Shown here: positions 11,739-22,901 of the stretch, one piece after another | How the letters are laid out: the number at the start of each line of letters is the position of its first letter | How positions within the stretch are numbered: position 1 is the first letter of the stretch | Assembly: GCA_950295325.1 (NCBI GenBank) | Contig: OX485807.1 | Coordinates: 45,682,796-45,746,795 of the forward strand | Length of the DNA: 64,000 bases | Direction: 5' to 3' | Source: Polytrichum commune | Lineage: Eukaryota > Streptophyta > Polytrichopsida > Polytrichales > Polytrichaceae | Notes under the pieces: generated by a model | The model's database searches: none | What the model was told of the DNA's origin: nothing | Seen by the model: the letters and a program-made list of their open reading frames with translations, nothing else | Made by a program: the position numbers and the translations under genes

Positions 11739-14675
11739 ACATTAGGAAACAATGCAAACATTTAAATTTTGTGGATTGGCATACACAAGGCACATGTGGA
11801 ATCAAACATGTTGGCATTCCCACATAGATTGACATAGAGGTAGCATGTAGGAATGACATGGAGTCGTGTGGTTACATGCAATCATCTAAACCAATACATG
11901 ATCTCACTTGTTTATGGGCTCAAATGGATCTTGCGAATTATGTTGTGGTATGGTGTGAATTTGGACAAAAAACATAGGCACGGTAGTGCAAGTACCTTAT
12001 GATGGAGACTCCGAATGGCAAGCCCAGCTGCTGCTAGTCTCTCCCTCATTGCCTCGAAAGGCCCTGACACAGTTACAAGAGGTATGCTTTGAGGCAAAAT
12101 ATCATGTGTATTGGCGTCATCCCGAACCATGAACAATAAAGAGCGCCCTAGCTCGTGCGACTCCAACTCCACTTCGGAGTCGAATCGAACCATTAGGTGC
12201 CATAGACTCGTGCAATCTTCCTACAACTCGTACTTGCAGTACATCTCCACAAGAGGGAGCAACTGCATGCACGTGGAGCGTATATCGTGGTGTGAAGGAA
12301 CAGGTAAATTCACATGTCGGCGCCACACTAGTTGCCCTGTGCAAGGCGTCCATGATGGAGCACAATATCAACAACACACGACAAGGACATATTGAAACAC
12401 CCCTAAACGCCAACCCAAAATCACCACACCACATGCCAAAGCTTGGACTGAGTTCACAAACCCAATTTTGAATGCCGAAATTCGGCCCCATGTCGGATCG
12501 AGTGCGCGTAGTAAGCATAGCAGAGCAGCTTGTATCCTATCCAGAAATCCTCCAACCTACACATAAAATTCTCGCGGTCAACAAACCAAAACTGCCTGTA
12601 CAGTGGCCTCTGTGACCAATATGCCAACATGCCCGAGAACGTATGCTCGAATGGACATAAGGGAACCGGAGCAATGCGGCTCGTGCTGCTGGATGGCGAT
12701 CAGGGCACGGTGTCTGGAACGCATGTAATTATTTTGTGCTTATACCTGAAGTCTGGAATGCGGTGGGAGGTTTGTGGCTGCTAGGCACCCAATGGACAGG
12801 GAGACCTCGTGTTGGAGGAATTATCGTGGAAGGAAATGCAATTGTGTGGAATCCAGGCAGGTCGACAAATGAACACAATTTCTTGTAGCCTGGACGTAAC
12901 TCGGTGCCGTGGACGCACAACCAGGTATTGGTGAATGGGTGCAGGCAAAAAAAATATTGCGATCTCCACGGAATGTGCACACAGGAATAGAGTGTGTGGA
13001 AGCACTGTCGACCGCAAGAGAATGGGGCATGAGGCAAACGAAAGGCAAGCCTGGACCAATTCGAGATGGAACAATTGTGAAGCACACAATTGACGAAGAC
13101 AGAAAGACATAGGGCAGAACAGAGTGGAGTGCCCACATGTTGATGGGCTGAGGGAAAATGCGGTAGGGGAGGACGTCAGGCCCTCGAATTAACAACAACA
13201 CCATCCTGTCAGAATTGCGCACTGAACACAATCGAATGGCTGCACAAAGCAATAGGGACTCACAAGAACTCTGCCCCCAAGAACTGCAGCCCAGCTGCGA
13301 CCGGCAATCACAGACAATCACAACACGCAGACCAGACAATCGTTGGCACAAAGTGGAAACTATGCCGAAAAGGCAGACTGTGGCTCTGGTGCAATACAGC
13401 GGAAATAAATGTAAAGCGGATGAATGGAACATGATATTTATGTGATGTGCTGAAATGCACTTCAGAGAAGAGGTACATGCGGCAGCAGCCGTGAAAATGA
13501 GCAGAAGGCGGAAGACACAAACAGCGCACACAAATTTCCAACAAATTCGCGGAATTTCGCACAAATGTGCAATTTGGGCACGTTCTGTCATTGTTGAAGG
13601 CGCCGCACAAGCTGGAGTCCCCGAGTACCCCCACCCACAGAGGCCCCTCCTGCCGGTTTCGCAATGTCCACACCAGGCCTTTGGGTCGCAGCCACACCTC
13701 TGCCGCCGCTGGTGTCCGGTGGGGCCAACTGCATCCGAAGCCTTTGGGGTTGCAGCAGAGTCGCAACGACTTGAAGAATGAAGGGAGCAAACCTCCATAA
13801 CCTGCGCAGCCATGTGCCTGTCCTAAGCGCCGCGACCGCAAGCGGAGAGCCTGCACCCCGAAATTGCCATAGCAGCCAGGACGCGCAGCGGCAGGGGATG
13901 GCACAGAGGGAGCGAGGGTTCGGAGTGCTCGGATTGCACTGCTGCATCTAAGGAGGAGGGCATGGCATACGGAATGAGTGTGATGCCACAGACAAGCTGT
14001 GTGCGGGAGAGAGCGTGGGTAGCTCGCCCTCCGGACGCATGACGCAGCGGGCACACGTCGCGACGAGGAGCCATCAAACCCTATGCGCGCACAAGTTCTT
14101 CCACATGAACGAACTAGGCGCTATCAAGCGCCCGAGGGGGGGGTGCGTTGCCAAACAGTATGTCTTTGAAGCCACAGACGCGGAGGGTCACATGCAGGGG
14201 CTACACAGATCAACAATTCTCCGCACACAAGTCGGGAGAACGCTCCGACATCCACACAGAAATGCCCCATCACCAACACCCAGCTGTGGCAGCAAGCAGG
14301 AAACACCCTCAACTCACCCAAACTCGAGCTCTCGGAGCTCAGTGTCGATAGCGCGGGGAGTAGCATCGCCCATGGTGCTCCGCTGGGATCGTGGAGCGTG
14401 CGGGGAGAGTAGCAGGGCCGTGCGGTGGACGGCAAGCAGACGAGCATGGGAGACCGTATTCTGAGCGAGCGGGGATGGGGACTTCACGTCGGAGACGACA
14501 GTGTTTCGGTGGATGAAAGTCCGGGGGCTTCCGGCCCCTACCCACCCGGTGCGGGGCACCGTCATGGACCCGTCCGCCGGCACGGGCTGGGTCACTACCC
14601 GAATTGAAAGTTCCCGGCATCCACTTTTTAACCTGGGTCCCGGCCCAGGACCGCTGTGTGCGGCTAGGCCCTAAG
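11739..14675. other. Harbinger interior, right: no recognised gene
   Basis: About 2.9 kb of moderately GC-rich sequence with overlapping open frames on both strands (the longest about 12,821-13,813 minus). None shows a family motif or biased composition that would support translation. It may contain leader exons of the minus-strand transposase or captured host DNA; I cannot tell which. Confidence 0.4.
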
Positions 14676-15051
14676 ACTAGTTATTTAGTAAGTAGAGTAA
14701 GGCTAACCAACTAGTCATTTAGTAAGTAGAGTAAGGCTAACTAACTAGTTATATAATAAGTAGGCCTAGCCACTGGGCCCGCCTAGCCAACTATGCCCGA
14801 CACCACCCTAAATCCGACCTCCCCAAAAAAGACATGAGGCCCACGGCCCCACCCCGCCTTGGTGGCAAGCACCACCCCCGCCCCCCACCCCACCGCCACC
14901 TAGGATCATTGAGGCCCTTGGATGGGCCTTGGTGGATCAACGGTCCGGATGCACCATGAAGAATCTTATATGTAGCGCCTCAGTGCAACGCCAACCGAAC
15001 CAGCAAAGAGGTGTAAATCTAGCCAAAAAAGGTGTGGAAATAGCGATCCCC
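14676..15051 (-). repeat. Harbinger right terminal inverted repeat
   Basis: Reverse complement of the left end, differing by a few substitutions and a ~23-bp insertion ('cttggtggcaagcaccacccccg' region near 14,858). Two copies of the 34-bp subterminal unit lie at 14,680-14,760. The element ends with ...CGATCCCC at 15,051. Confidence 0.85.
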
Positions 15052-15059
15052 TATATGTA
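15052..15059. repeat. 8-bp direct repeat TATATGTA flanking the Harbinger element (right)
   Basis: Identical to 6,887-6,894. The sequence then resumes 'ttgccattgatgtggcc', which matches the duplicate copy at 63,597. Confidence 0.7.
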
Positions 15060-16599
15060 TTGCCATTGATGTGGCCCAAACAAGTCCTATGACCTCTCTA
15101 CTCTTCTCATAAGGATTATCTATTATTGGTTAGTATATAATAATATATAATATCTTTCTTAATAAATCCTATGACCTATCTACTTATATATTTAAATTTT
15201 ATTAAATAAATCATAATAAATCATAATAAACATCGAGATCCAATGCGACATAGTCCTCAACTCCTTTGTCCCAAAAGTAGTACCCCAATCATGAATGGAC
15301 CCCATTAAGGTAAGAGGGTGGAGGCACCTATTAGATGCTAAGTATGCAAAACCGAACTCATCCAAATGGCTTAGAAATGTGATGTGGCCAAATGGTTGTG
15401 TAATAGTATTTTGAAAAGATTTATGCTCACAATATTACATACCCATATACCTATCCGTTGAGAATTTATAATCCGGCATTCCTAACTTAATCGTCAGTAG
15501 TTGTCTTGGTATATAGCTTCTAGAAGTGACAATGTCTTAGAACTTCTTTCATGATACAATTTTTTTGTAAATGTTCCACCTCTATAATACATCCAAATTA
15601 AGGTAAATAAGTAGGTAACATTACTTTCTTATTGATTTTTAAAGAAATTACATGTTGGTACAGTCTAACCTAGCTAATACGACACTCGTTTATACGACAC
15701 CCTCGATATTACAACACATTTTTGCGAGACCAAACTTTTTAGTTCAAAACTCCCTCTTTTATGCAACTACGACACTTGATAATGCAACATTTAGAATTAC
15801 CTTTTTGTCATATTAAAGAGGTAGTTAATGCTAAAATTGTTTCCATCTAAGTTATGTACATCTAAAACACATCTATTTTTACTTGGGAACTACTTGGGAA
15901 CTTTACTTATCATTGGGAACTTAATGAGAATTAGGGTTTGTAGTTTAGAATGAACATGGTTAGGGTTAGAGTGGCCTCCTACCTACTAGTATATTGCCTT
16001 GTCCACGGGTGATATAATATCACTAATTCCTGATGCTAAACATCATGCATCATTATTGTCTAGTTACTTATTACATAACCCTTTATATTTTGGTGTTAAT
16101 GAAATTATTAGTTTTCAGAAGTTAGTAGGGAATTTAAATAAAATGGCAGTTGCTAACTTGGGTAGGCAACACTAAAGATCTTTGGACTCTTATTTCAAGA
16201 GTTCTTGAGAATATTTTTATTTGTTTAAAGTTATAAGTTATTATTTCATACCATCTATAGTGCTTAAACTCGTTGTATATATATTTTTAGACCAAATTAC
16301 TTATGTTTTAGAGCAACCAACAAGAAGAAAAAGTTCAATGGATGCAAAAAAGATCAAATTCACAATAACCAAGATATAAAGAGCTCAATCTCAAGTCTTA
16401 AGCATGTAGTCAAGAAATCAAGACAAGATCCTATGCCACAACCGTGGAATAAGACAAGCCACAAGCACAAGGCTTGAGGTAGATACAAGAAGTTGAAGTC
16501 TAAGCAAGTAGCCAAGAAATTTTGTGACACACCACATTTTCATGACTTTTCCAAAGGTCACAACAATATAGTGTGAAGACAAAATCCATACCACTGTAG
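15060..16599. other. AT-rich spacer, no gene
   Basis: 15,060-15,310 is the tail of the left segmental duplication. The rest is AT-rich with short frames only. I see no gene, RNA or element boundary before the tandem repeats at 16,600. Confidence 0.5.
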
Positions 16600-17620
16600 A
16601 AGAGAGAATTAATGCATATTAAAAATTAAATTGAAACCGGAGTTCTTTGGACTTTGTATGAAATTTTTGGAGATTGAGGGCTTGAGGTTTGCACACATAT
16701 TTTACAATATTAGTATAGAATGGCAAAGCTCATATAAGCATAGTAGAAAGAATTTCATCATTATTGAAAAGAAAGAAAATCCAAAATCGGAGTTCGTTTG
16801 CACTTTGTATGAAATACTAGAGTTTCAAGGCTTGAGGTCAGCTCTAGTGTTGAATTTTTTTTGTATAAATGTAGAGGAGAGAATTTCATCAATATTTTTG
16901 AAAAATCAAAGTTTGTTTGCAAATTCTATGAAAATTTGGAGATTGAGGGCTTGAGATCAACACTAGTACCACACAATATTAATGTTGAATGACAGAGCTC
17001 ATTTAAATGTAGAAGAGCCATCAATATTGTAATTTTAAAAATGGAAATTGGAGTTCATTTGCACTTTGTCTACAATTCTGAATATTGAGGGCTTGAGGTG
17101 GGCATTAGTATTGCATAGTACGAGTCTTGAATGACAAAGCTCATATATGTAGAGGAGAAAATTTCATTCATATCGGAAATTTTTAAATTGGAGTTTGTTT
17201 GCATTATGTATGAATTCTAAAGGTTGAGGTTGAGGTTGAGGTTGAGGTTGGTACTAGAATTGCATAGTACTAGTGTTGAAATACAAAACTTATATAAATT
17301 TAGGGGAGAAAATTTCATCAATATTTTAATAAGAAGAATTGAAATCGGAGTTCGTTTGCAAATTGTATGAAAATGTGGAGGGCTTGAGGTTGGCACTATT
17401 ACTACTCATCACTAGTGATGAATTACAAAGCTCATATAATTGTAGAAGACAAAAATTTATCAATATTGGAAATAAGAAAAATTGAAATCGTAGTTTGTTT
17501 GCATTTCGTATAAATTTTGGAGATTGAGGGTTGAGGTTGGTAATAGTACTATATATCCAGTGTTGAATGACAAAGCTTATACAAATGTAGAAAGGGGAAT
17601 TTATTCAATATTGTAGAGAA
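16600..17620. repeat. Diverged ~145-bp tandem repeat, about seven units
   Basis: Units share 'gaaat.ggagttcgtttgcactttgtatgaa', 'ggagattgagggcttgaggt', 'ttgaatgacaaagctcatataaatgtaga' and 'agagaatttcatcaatatt' in the same order, starting near 16,630, 16,785, 16,905, 17,035, 17,180, 17,340 and 17,485. Divergence between units is high, so this is an old satellite-like array, not a coding repeat. It ends about 110 bp before the left end of the giant transposon. Confidence 0.75.
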
Positions 17621-17728
17621 ATTAATATTATACAAACTAGCATTTAAGTATATTTGGACAAACTACTTGTCCAAAAAAATAAAGGATGTGCAGTTGTGGG
17701 GACTAAAACATCCAACAACTACAACAAA

Positions 17729-17756
17729 CACTATATTCGTTAAATTGAGACTTTCT
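17729..17756 (+). repeat. Terminal inverted repeat, outer left end
   Basis: Starts CACTATATTCGTTAAATTGA and continues gactttc. The next ~500 bp also align with 24,432-24,786 at roughly 90% by eye. The CACTA start recalls En/Spm elements, but the encoded transposase is not of that family as far as I can tell. Confidence 0.8.
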
Positions 17757-18257
17757 CTAGTCTCAAATTAATATATGGATCAAACAACATTCCGTGTTCC
17801 GAAACTATATTGCGAACAATCTCAAATATATTATATGTTCTAATATCCCAAATCTATTATGTGTGGACATAAGCACATATGGTAGAGCACTCAACACCAA
17901 CTTCATCAACAAAAACACTTTGGGTAGAGCACTCCAAACTAGTTTCATCCAATAAACATATAAAATGGTTTATATTATTAGCATGGTCAATAAAATATAG
18001 ACATTGCAACATACAAAGTGCATGCAATAAATGCATTTTTCTTCAATGGACAATTTAGTCCCAAACTTAATAAAAAAATGAACTTCACATTTGTATTGAA
18101 ATATAGTAAATGGATATTCATCCAACCCCAAACAATATAGCATTCGCAAGTTCTACCCAAACTTTGCCCCAAGTTTGAGGAGCACACATATGTGTAATTT
18201 ATATTCGTCGAATTACATATTACACTATAATCATGCTAACACAATCCTACCAACTTC
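17757..18257. other. Left subterminal region of the outer element
   Basis: Non-coding, AT-rich, homologous to 24,460-24,786 plus 26,554-26,733 of the inner copy. It lies beyond the stop codon of T1 and so includes its 3' UTR and polyadenylation region. I see no subterminal palindromes here, unlike the right end. Confidence 0.6.
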
Positions 18258-21200
18258 TCATTTAACGTGGGTTGCTTCTTCTGCGATCCGAGCAAGGTTG
18301 TCTTTTGCAAAAGTTATGTACTTTTGAGGGATGGACACCGATCCACTATGATTTTTCCGTGGTTTCCATGCTATGAATATGGAATCTGTATCTATCCAAG
18401 ATGGACCATGCTCAGAATCCACCTTCCACCGAAAGTTAGGGTTTGTATCCCAGCCTGTATAATGCCGAACAACATCTTCATTCCGTGATGTCGGTCGGTA
18501 GTACTCTACTTGTATTTGTCGAAAATGAGGGCTGGAAGTTACAAAATTTGGTTTGGACAAAGCTCTTGCCACCCACACTGGCTTTGCATATGTCTCATCT
18601 CCAGGACGCAAAATGAGCATATAACCTTCATGACAATCCACTGCAATGCGGAAAGATGGTGGCGGACGACTACTAGCAGGCCCCACGTAATGGTCGTCCA
18701 CATCAAACTCCTCTCGAACCTCTCCATTTCCCAAAAGACTAGCCTCCGAAGCTTGTACATTGACACGTGTTTGTGGCCAAAACCCATGCCTTAAAGTAAG
18801 GGGTGTATCTTGATGAAGGTTTGCCAAAGCGCCACGAACACGTGTCCAATATTGTATCCAACTTCCGTAACGAAGCCAACACGATCCACCAACATCCGCT
18901 ACCCTCAAACTCTCCCAATATTGTATGAAGCCTGATATGCCTTTACAAATGTCCTCCAAATTCTTCATGGGTATTGGTTTGCAAGGCTTAGGCTCTCCGT
19001 CAGGCAACATCGTCCTTCCTTCCCCATCAACACGCCATACAAGGAGACCCTCCGGTGGGCTCCAGTCTTGTGATGTGCACAACAACTTGTATTGCATGGC
19101 GGGGACACCATCGTCACGCACGTAGAACCGAAATTGTTGTGCCTTCGTATGCCCGATCAATCGGTGAGCTCCGCTTCGAATATACGGTTCTATAAATGCC
19201 TTGAAGTCTGGAACCTCCTCAATCATATGTGGGATGACGGGAATGTTCTCCAAATCCATGTACGACTTCATCAACAATGGGATTGTTGGAAAATCCTCCT
19301 CGCGCAACTTCATGCTCCACCGCCCAAAGGACGCATCAATATCATCGTGCGTGTGGCCTACCAATAGAAAGGACACAAAAACCTCCTTGAAAATGCCTTT
19401 CGCAACCAACAACAACCAATATGCAAATACATATCTGCTTTTATTGTCCTTCGCACAATTGTCCGATTGGACACGCAGAGTTGGGGGCAAATTCTTGGCA
19501 ATCACATCTTCACTTGGTGGCTCCGGCAATGAGTGCACGCATACATCTCTTCCATCCAAGACCGTTTCATATAGAGGTGTTGATCCCGAGTTTTCAAATA
19601 GCAATCTTGATGAATAGGACGGCGGTTTCTCCAAATCACGTAAAAGCTTTGCAAATGACCCTATCGTGTGGTTTGAATCCCCCGGATACAAATCAAGAGC
19701 ATAATGAGCATACTTGACATCTCCATGCCCATGTGCAATCATTCCTGCAAAGGCAACCCAATGGTTTAATATTCAACTATAACACCAAAAAATTCACATG
19801 GTGTACATGTATGGCCCCAAGTACAAACCTAAACGCACAAATTTGTGTTTAGGTAATGCAATGCAATTGTTATCAAAATCACCTGTAACCGAAACAGGAA
19901 GCTTAAAAAGGCCGTCCGTGGCTTTTATTCGATTTGCAAAACATGGTGAGGCTGTTTTGGCATGGTCCATTTTGTCATGGATGATTGTAAGGACTTCCAA
20001 AGGCCTGGAGATGGACAAAGCTCTATTTGTGTAGTAATCATTACGGTGTGCCTCTTGCATGTTCACATGCTTGAAATAGTTCATTTGATGTGCGGCATAG
20101 GACTCTGTCCCCATCGTGTGTGCATCTCGAAGGCGTTTCAACTTCTCACATTTGGAACAACGGGCAAATTTGTCGCCTCGTCTTTTTGTGATGTATTCGC
20201 TAAAGTGAGATTTTTTTATAGCACTCAGTTTCGACAACGAAATAGGGTCCAACCCGGCCTTCTCGCCAACTGCGTTTACGTCCAACAATATGTCTTTCCA
20301 TTTCGTGCCTGTAGGAAGAACCTTCTCCACAACCTTTTCACCGGTTGCGAGTGTCCGTGTTTTGTGCGGCATTGCATCGGCAAGGGGGACAATGATGGTT
20401 GCCAGAGTGGCTGTTGCTTGTCTCGTTGCTTCTCTTGGTTTCTTTAAGCCCGTGTTCCCATGGTGACGGGCACGGCGGCCTTCATTGGCATACGCGGCTT
20501 GTCTATAAAATTCCGCTTTCGACACACCGTGAATGGTGTACCATACCGTACAACACACGTCTATGCTCTCAAGGGTGATGACCTTGCGACCCGCTCCGTT
20601 CACATGTATCGCCCTATGGACATCAAGTTTTTTGGTGGATCTTAGACGGAAATCTCCAAGCCACATTTCTTCACGGATGGCCTTCAATTTATCTCTTGGG
20701 AACAATTGGCAACAACGATGTACACAACAATCCTTCGTAGCAACTTCTCTAATAGACTCCTCACAGAGCAACCTTTGACGTTTACACTTATTTGCAGACA
20801 GAGTAGGACGTGTCAATGTTTCGTACTTCCGAAGGCCTTTGCGTGGCCGAATGTTTGCTTGGAGCTCCTGTTGGATTTGGACGTGTCGTCGCTCATGGTC
20901 GCGCAAGCTAACCCCCTCAATTGTCACATTCCTCAACGGCCACCTTCGCAACGAGAACCTATGAGTTGGATTGACTTCCGAATGTACAAGTGATTCTAAT
21001 ATAACAACTCCAACGTCCTCGGTGCCAAGGGAGTGTTCATCAATGCAATCTTGTGGATGTGTGTTACGACAAATACCCTCCGCCACAGCAACTCCACTGT
21101 CATTAACAAGTACCACATCCAAATTCACCCATGAAGCTCGTGAAAGCCCCGCACATTCCACAATGGGGCAAAAAGGGTCAGATGGCGAAGGACTCCCCAA

Positions 21201-21326
21201 ATGACCTTCATCTGCACTGTCATCAAAACTATCCTCCCCGACAATGTCTAGCTCATCCCCAGACAGAGATTGGGTGCTGCCCATGTCTTCAGAGAAGGAA
21301 TCCCCTCTTCCACCAACTCCCTCCAT
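18258..21326 (-). CDS. T1: DUF7869-type DDE/D transposase-like protein, two exons, intact
   Basis: Exons 21,326-19,883 and 19,744-18,258 are joined across a 138-bp GT-AG intron (phase 1) into 976 residues. I chose ATG 21,326 (MEGVGGRGDS) because a splice-acceptor-like 'tgtgtag' lies just upstream. An acidic N-terminus is followed by a Cys/His-rich segment (~200-270, CCVHRCCQLF... and DVCCTVWYTIHGVS), then CSKCEKLKRLRDAH (~405). Candidate catalytic acidic residues are in IHDKMDH (D451/D454), SDNCAKDNKSR (D576) and GHTHDDID (D615/D618), the DNC...GHT-x-D-x-CD/D-x-D layout of DUF7869 RNase-H-like proteins. It probably cuts and joins DNA at the CACTA ends. The Sola group is another possible relative; I cannot decide without a search. 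Confidence 0.8.
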
Positions 21327-21527
21327 TGCGCCTACACAAATGCACATGAAACCTCAACAAACATGGACACAACGTAAGGGTCCAAAAAAATCAAATATTG
21401 GAAAATGCAAAACATCACGATAAATGGGGACACTGAGGATCAAGACATTTGCAACACAAATGCAATGTGAGCTCCCAATACTATGCGCCAGTCCGCAAAA
21501 TGTTCCACAAAATATTTTGGGTGGGAG
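21327..21527 (-). promoter_or_regulatory. T1 5' leader between start codon and palindrome array
   Basis: A conserved 'tgtgtag' acceptor-like site lies 5 bp before the T1 ATG on the minus strand (about 21,332-21,338), and an equivalent 'tgtgtgtaggcag' precedes the T2 ATG. With a TATA box about 1.57 kb further upstream, this suggests that a long 5'-UTR intron containing the palindrome array is spliced out. The donor was not identified with confidence. Confidence 0.45.
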
Positions 21528-22625
21528 TTTGGGTCGGCCGACCTAAACCCTGTGGCACCATGGATTGAGGGCCATCCACACCTTGCCCGTGGGATAGGGT
21601 CGGGTTCCGGTCGACCGACTCAAACCTTGTACAATGATGGGTTGAGGGCCATTTAGAATTCCATCACGCTGTGGGGAAAATTTTGGGTCGACCGACCCAA
21701 TCCTTGTCATGGTCAACTACAACCTCCGAAACTGGGGAAGGGGTTGGGTCGACCGACCCAATCTTTGACGGGGTTAATCCACCCACACTGGATAGGGGTT
21801 TGGGTCGGTCGACCCAAACTTTCACAGGCTAAATCCATCCACACTGGGAAGGGGTTTGGGTCGACCGACCCAAACTTTCACAGGGTAAACCCACCACACT
21901 CGGAAGGGGTTTGGGTCGGTCGACCCAAACTTTCACAGGGTAAGTCCACCCACACTGGGAAAGGGTTTGGGTCGGTCGACCCAAACTTTCACAGTGTAAA
22001 TCCACCCACACTGGGATGAGGTTTGGGTCGCTCGACCCAAACATTACATATGATGGGATAAGGTTCCTACTCTGTCCGTCCAAACCTTCTGAGTACCTTG
22101 GGTAAGGGCCATTAACAATTCGTTCACGATGTGCGAAAAAGTTTGGGTCGACCGACCCAAACCTTCTGAAAGGTTTTACGATAAACGCCCATAGTGGGGT
22201 AGGGGTTTGGGTCGACCGACCCAAATCTCAGAAGGGTCAGACTAGACCCCCCCCCCCAACACTAGTGAAGGGGTTTGGGTCGACCGACCCAAACCTCACA
22301 AGGGTCAGACTAGACCCCCCCCCCCAAACACTAGTGAAGGGGTTTGGGTCGACCGACCCAAACCTCACAAGGGTCAGACTAGACCCCCCCCCCAACACTA
22401 GTGAAGGGGTTTGGGTCGATCGACCCAAACCTCACAAGGGTCAGGCTAGACCCCCCCCCCAACACTAGTGAAGGGGTTTGGGTCGACCGACCCAAACTTC
22501 ACAAGGGTGAGACTAGAACCCGCCCACACTAGTGGAGGGGTTTGGGTCGATCGACCCAAACCTCAGAATGGTCAGACTAGAACCCGCCCACACTAGTGGA
22601 GGGGTTTGGGTCGACCGACCCAAAC
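21528..22625. repeat. Palindrome array 1, upstream of T1
   Basis: About 17 copies of the 20-bp palindrome TTTGGGTCGNNCGACCCAAA are spaced 55-70 bp apart. Examples start near 21,809, 21,857, 21,910, 22,141, 22,206, 22,271, 22,343, 22,477 and 22,606. The centre varies (AC, AT, GT, CT) while the 9-bp arms stay fixed, apart from some decayed copies at the gene-proximal edge (21,531-21,760). Spacer units are of two types: 'cacactgggaaggggt' in the first half and 'actagtgaaggggt' plus C-runs of 8-13 in the second. The array is probably transcribed as T1 leader intron. Confidence 0.9.
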
Positions 22626-22893
22626 CTCACAAGGGTCAGACTGAAACCCGCCAACACTAGTGTCGACCAACGTATAATACAGCGTATAATGCGGCGTATA
22701 ATGCAGCGGATATTGAGAGGTGTGTGGAATTTCATCTCATTGCAAAGTTCACTGCGGACTTGCATGCTGTGAATAGGTCCTCATGAACAACAGCGTGAAC
22801 GAACCTCGAAGTACAGCTCCGACTAAGAGTTCTCTCTACGAATTCAGGAGTGGGAGAAGAGCAAAAAAGAACCAACTTTTGGGGGGTGCGCCC
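22626..22893 (-). other. T1 upstream leader
   Basis: The minus-strand 5' leader between the TATA box and array 1; 22,780-22,890 is homologous to 31,615-31,730 upstream of T2. It includes short inverted 'gcgtataatgc' repeats at 22,670-22,710. No open frame is conserved between copies. Confidence 0.5.
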
Positions 22894-22901
22894 CTTTATA
22901 C
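22894..22901 (-). promoter_or_regulatory. Probable TATA box of T1
   Basis: The minus strand reads ggtggataGTATAAAGgggcgc. The same GTATAAAG with matching surroundings (ggaggcgggta...) lies at 31,731-31,738 upstream of T2, at a similar distance from its array. Conservation of the box and context between the two copies supports a core promoter. Confidence 0.6.

Larger units (their letters stand above)
6895..15051. mobile_element. PIF/Harbinger-type DNA transposon, 8.16 kb
   Basis: It is bounded by nearly identical inverted ends starting GGGGATCGCTATTTCC. It carries the two genes diagnostic of PIF/Harbinger elements: a plus-strand SANT/trihelix-like DNA-binding protein (8,873-9,991) and a minus-strand DDE nuclease (10,006-11,738) arranged convergently. 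The nuclease is broken by one frameshift. The flanking host sequence continues the segmental duplication on both sides. The right-hand copy of that duplication has no element at the corresponding place (63,490-63,590), so insertion probably followed duplication. Confidence 0.88.

Noticed and set aside
12821-14054. Minus-strand frames of 248-330 codons in the right interior of the Harbinger element
   Set aside because: Cys/Ser-rich translation without motif, overlapped by plus-strand frames of similar quality.
17729-17740. Assignment to En/Spm (CACTA) because the ends begin CACTA
   Set aside because: The transposase does not show the TnpD-type organisation I would expect, and flanks hint at TTAA rather than a random 3-bp duplication; the shared CACTA may be chance.
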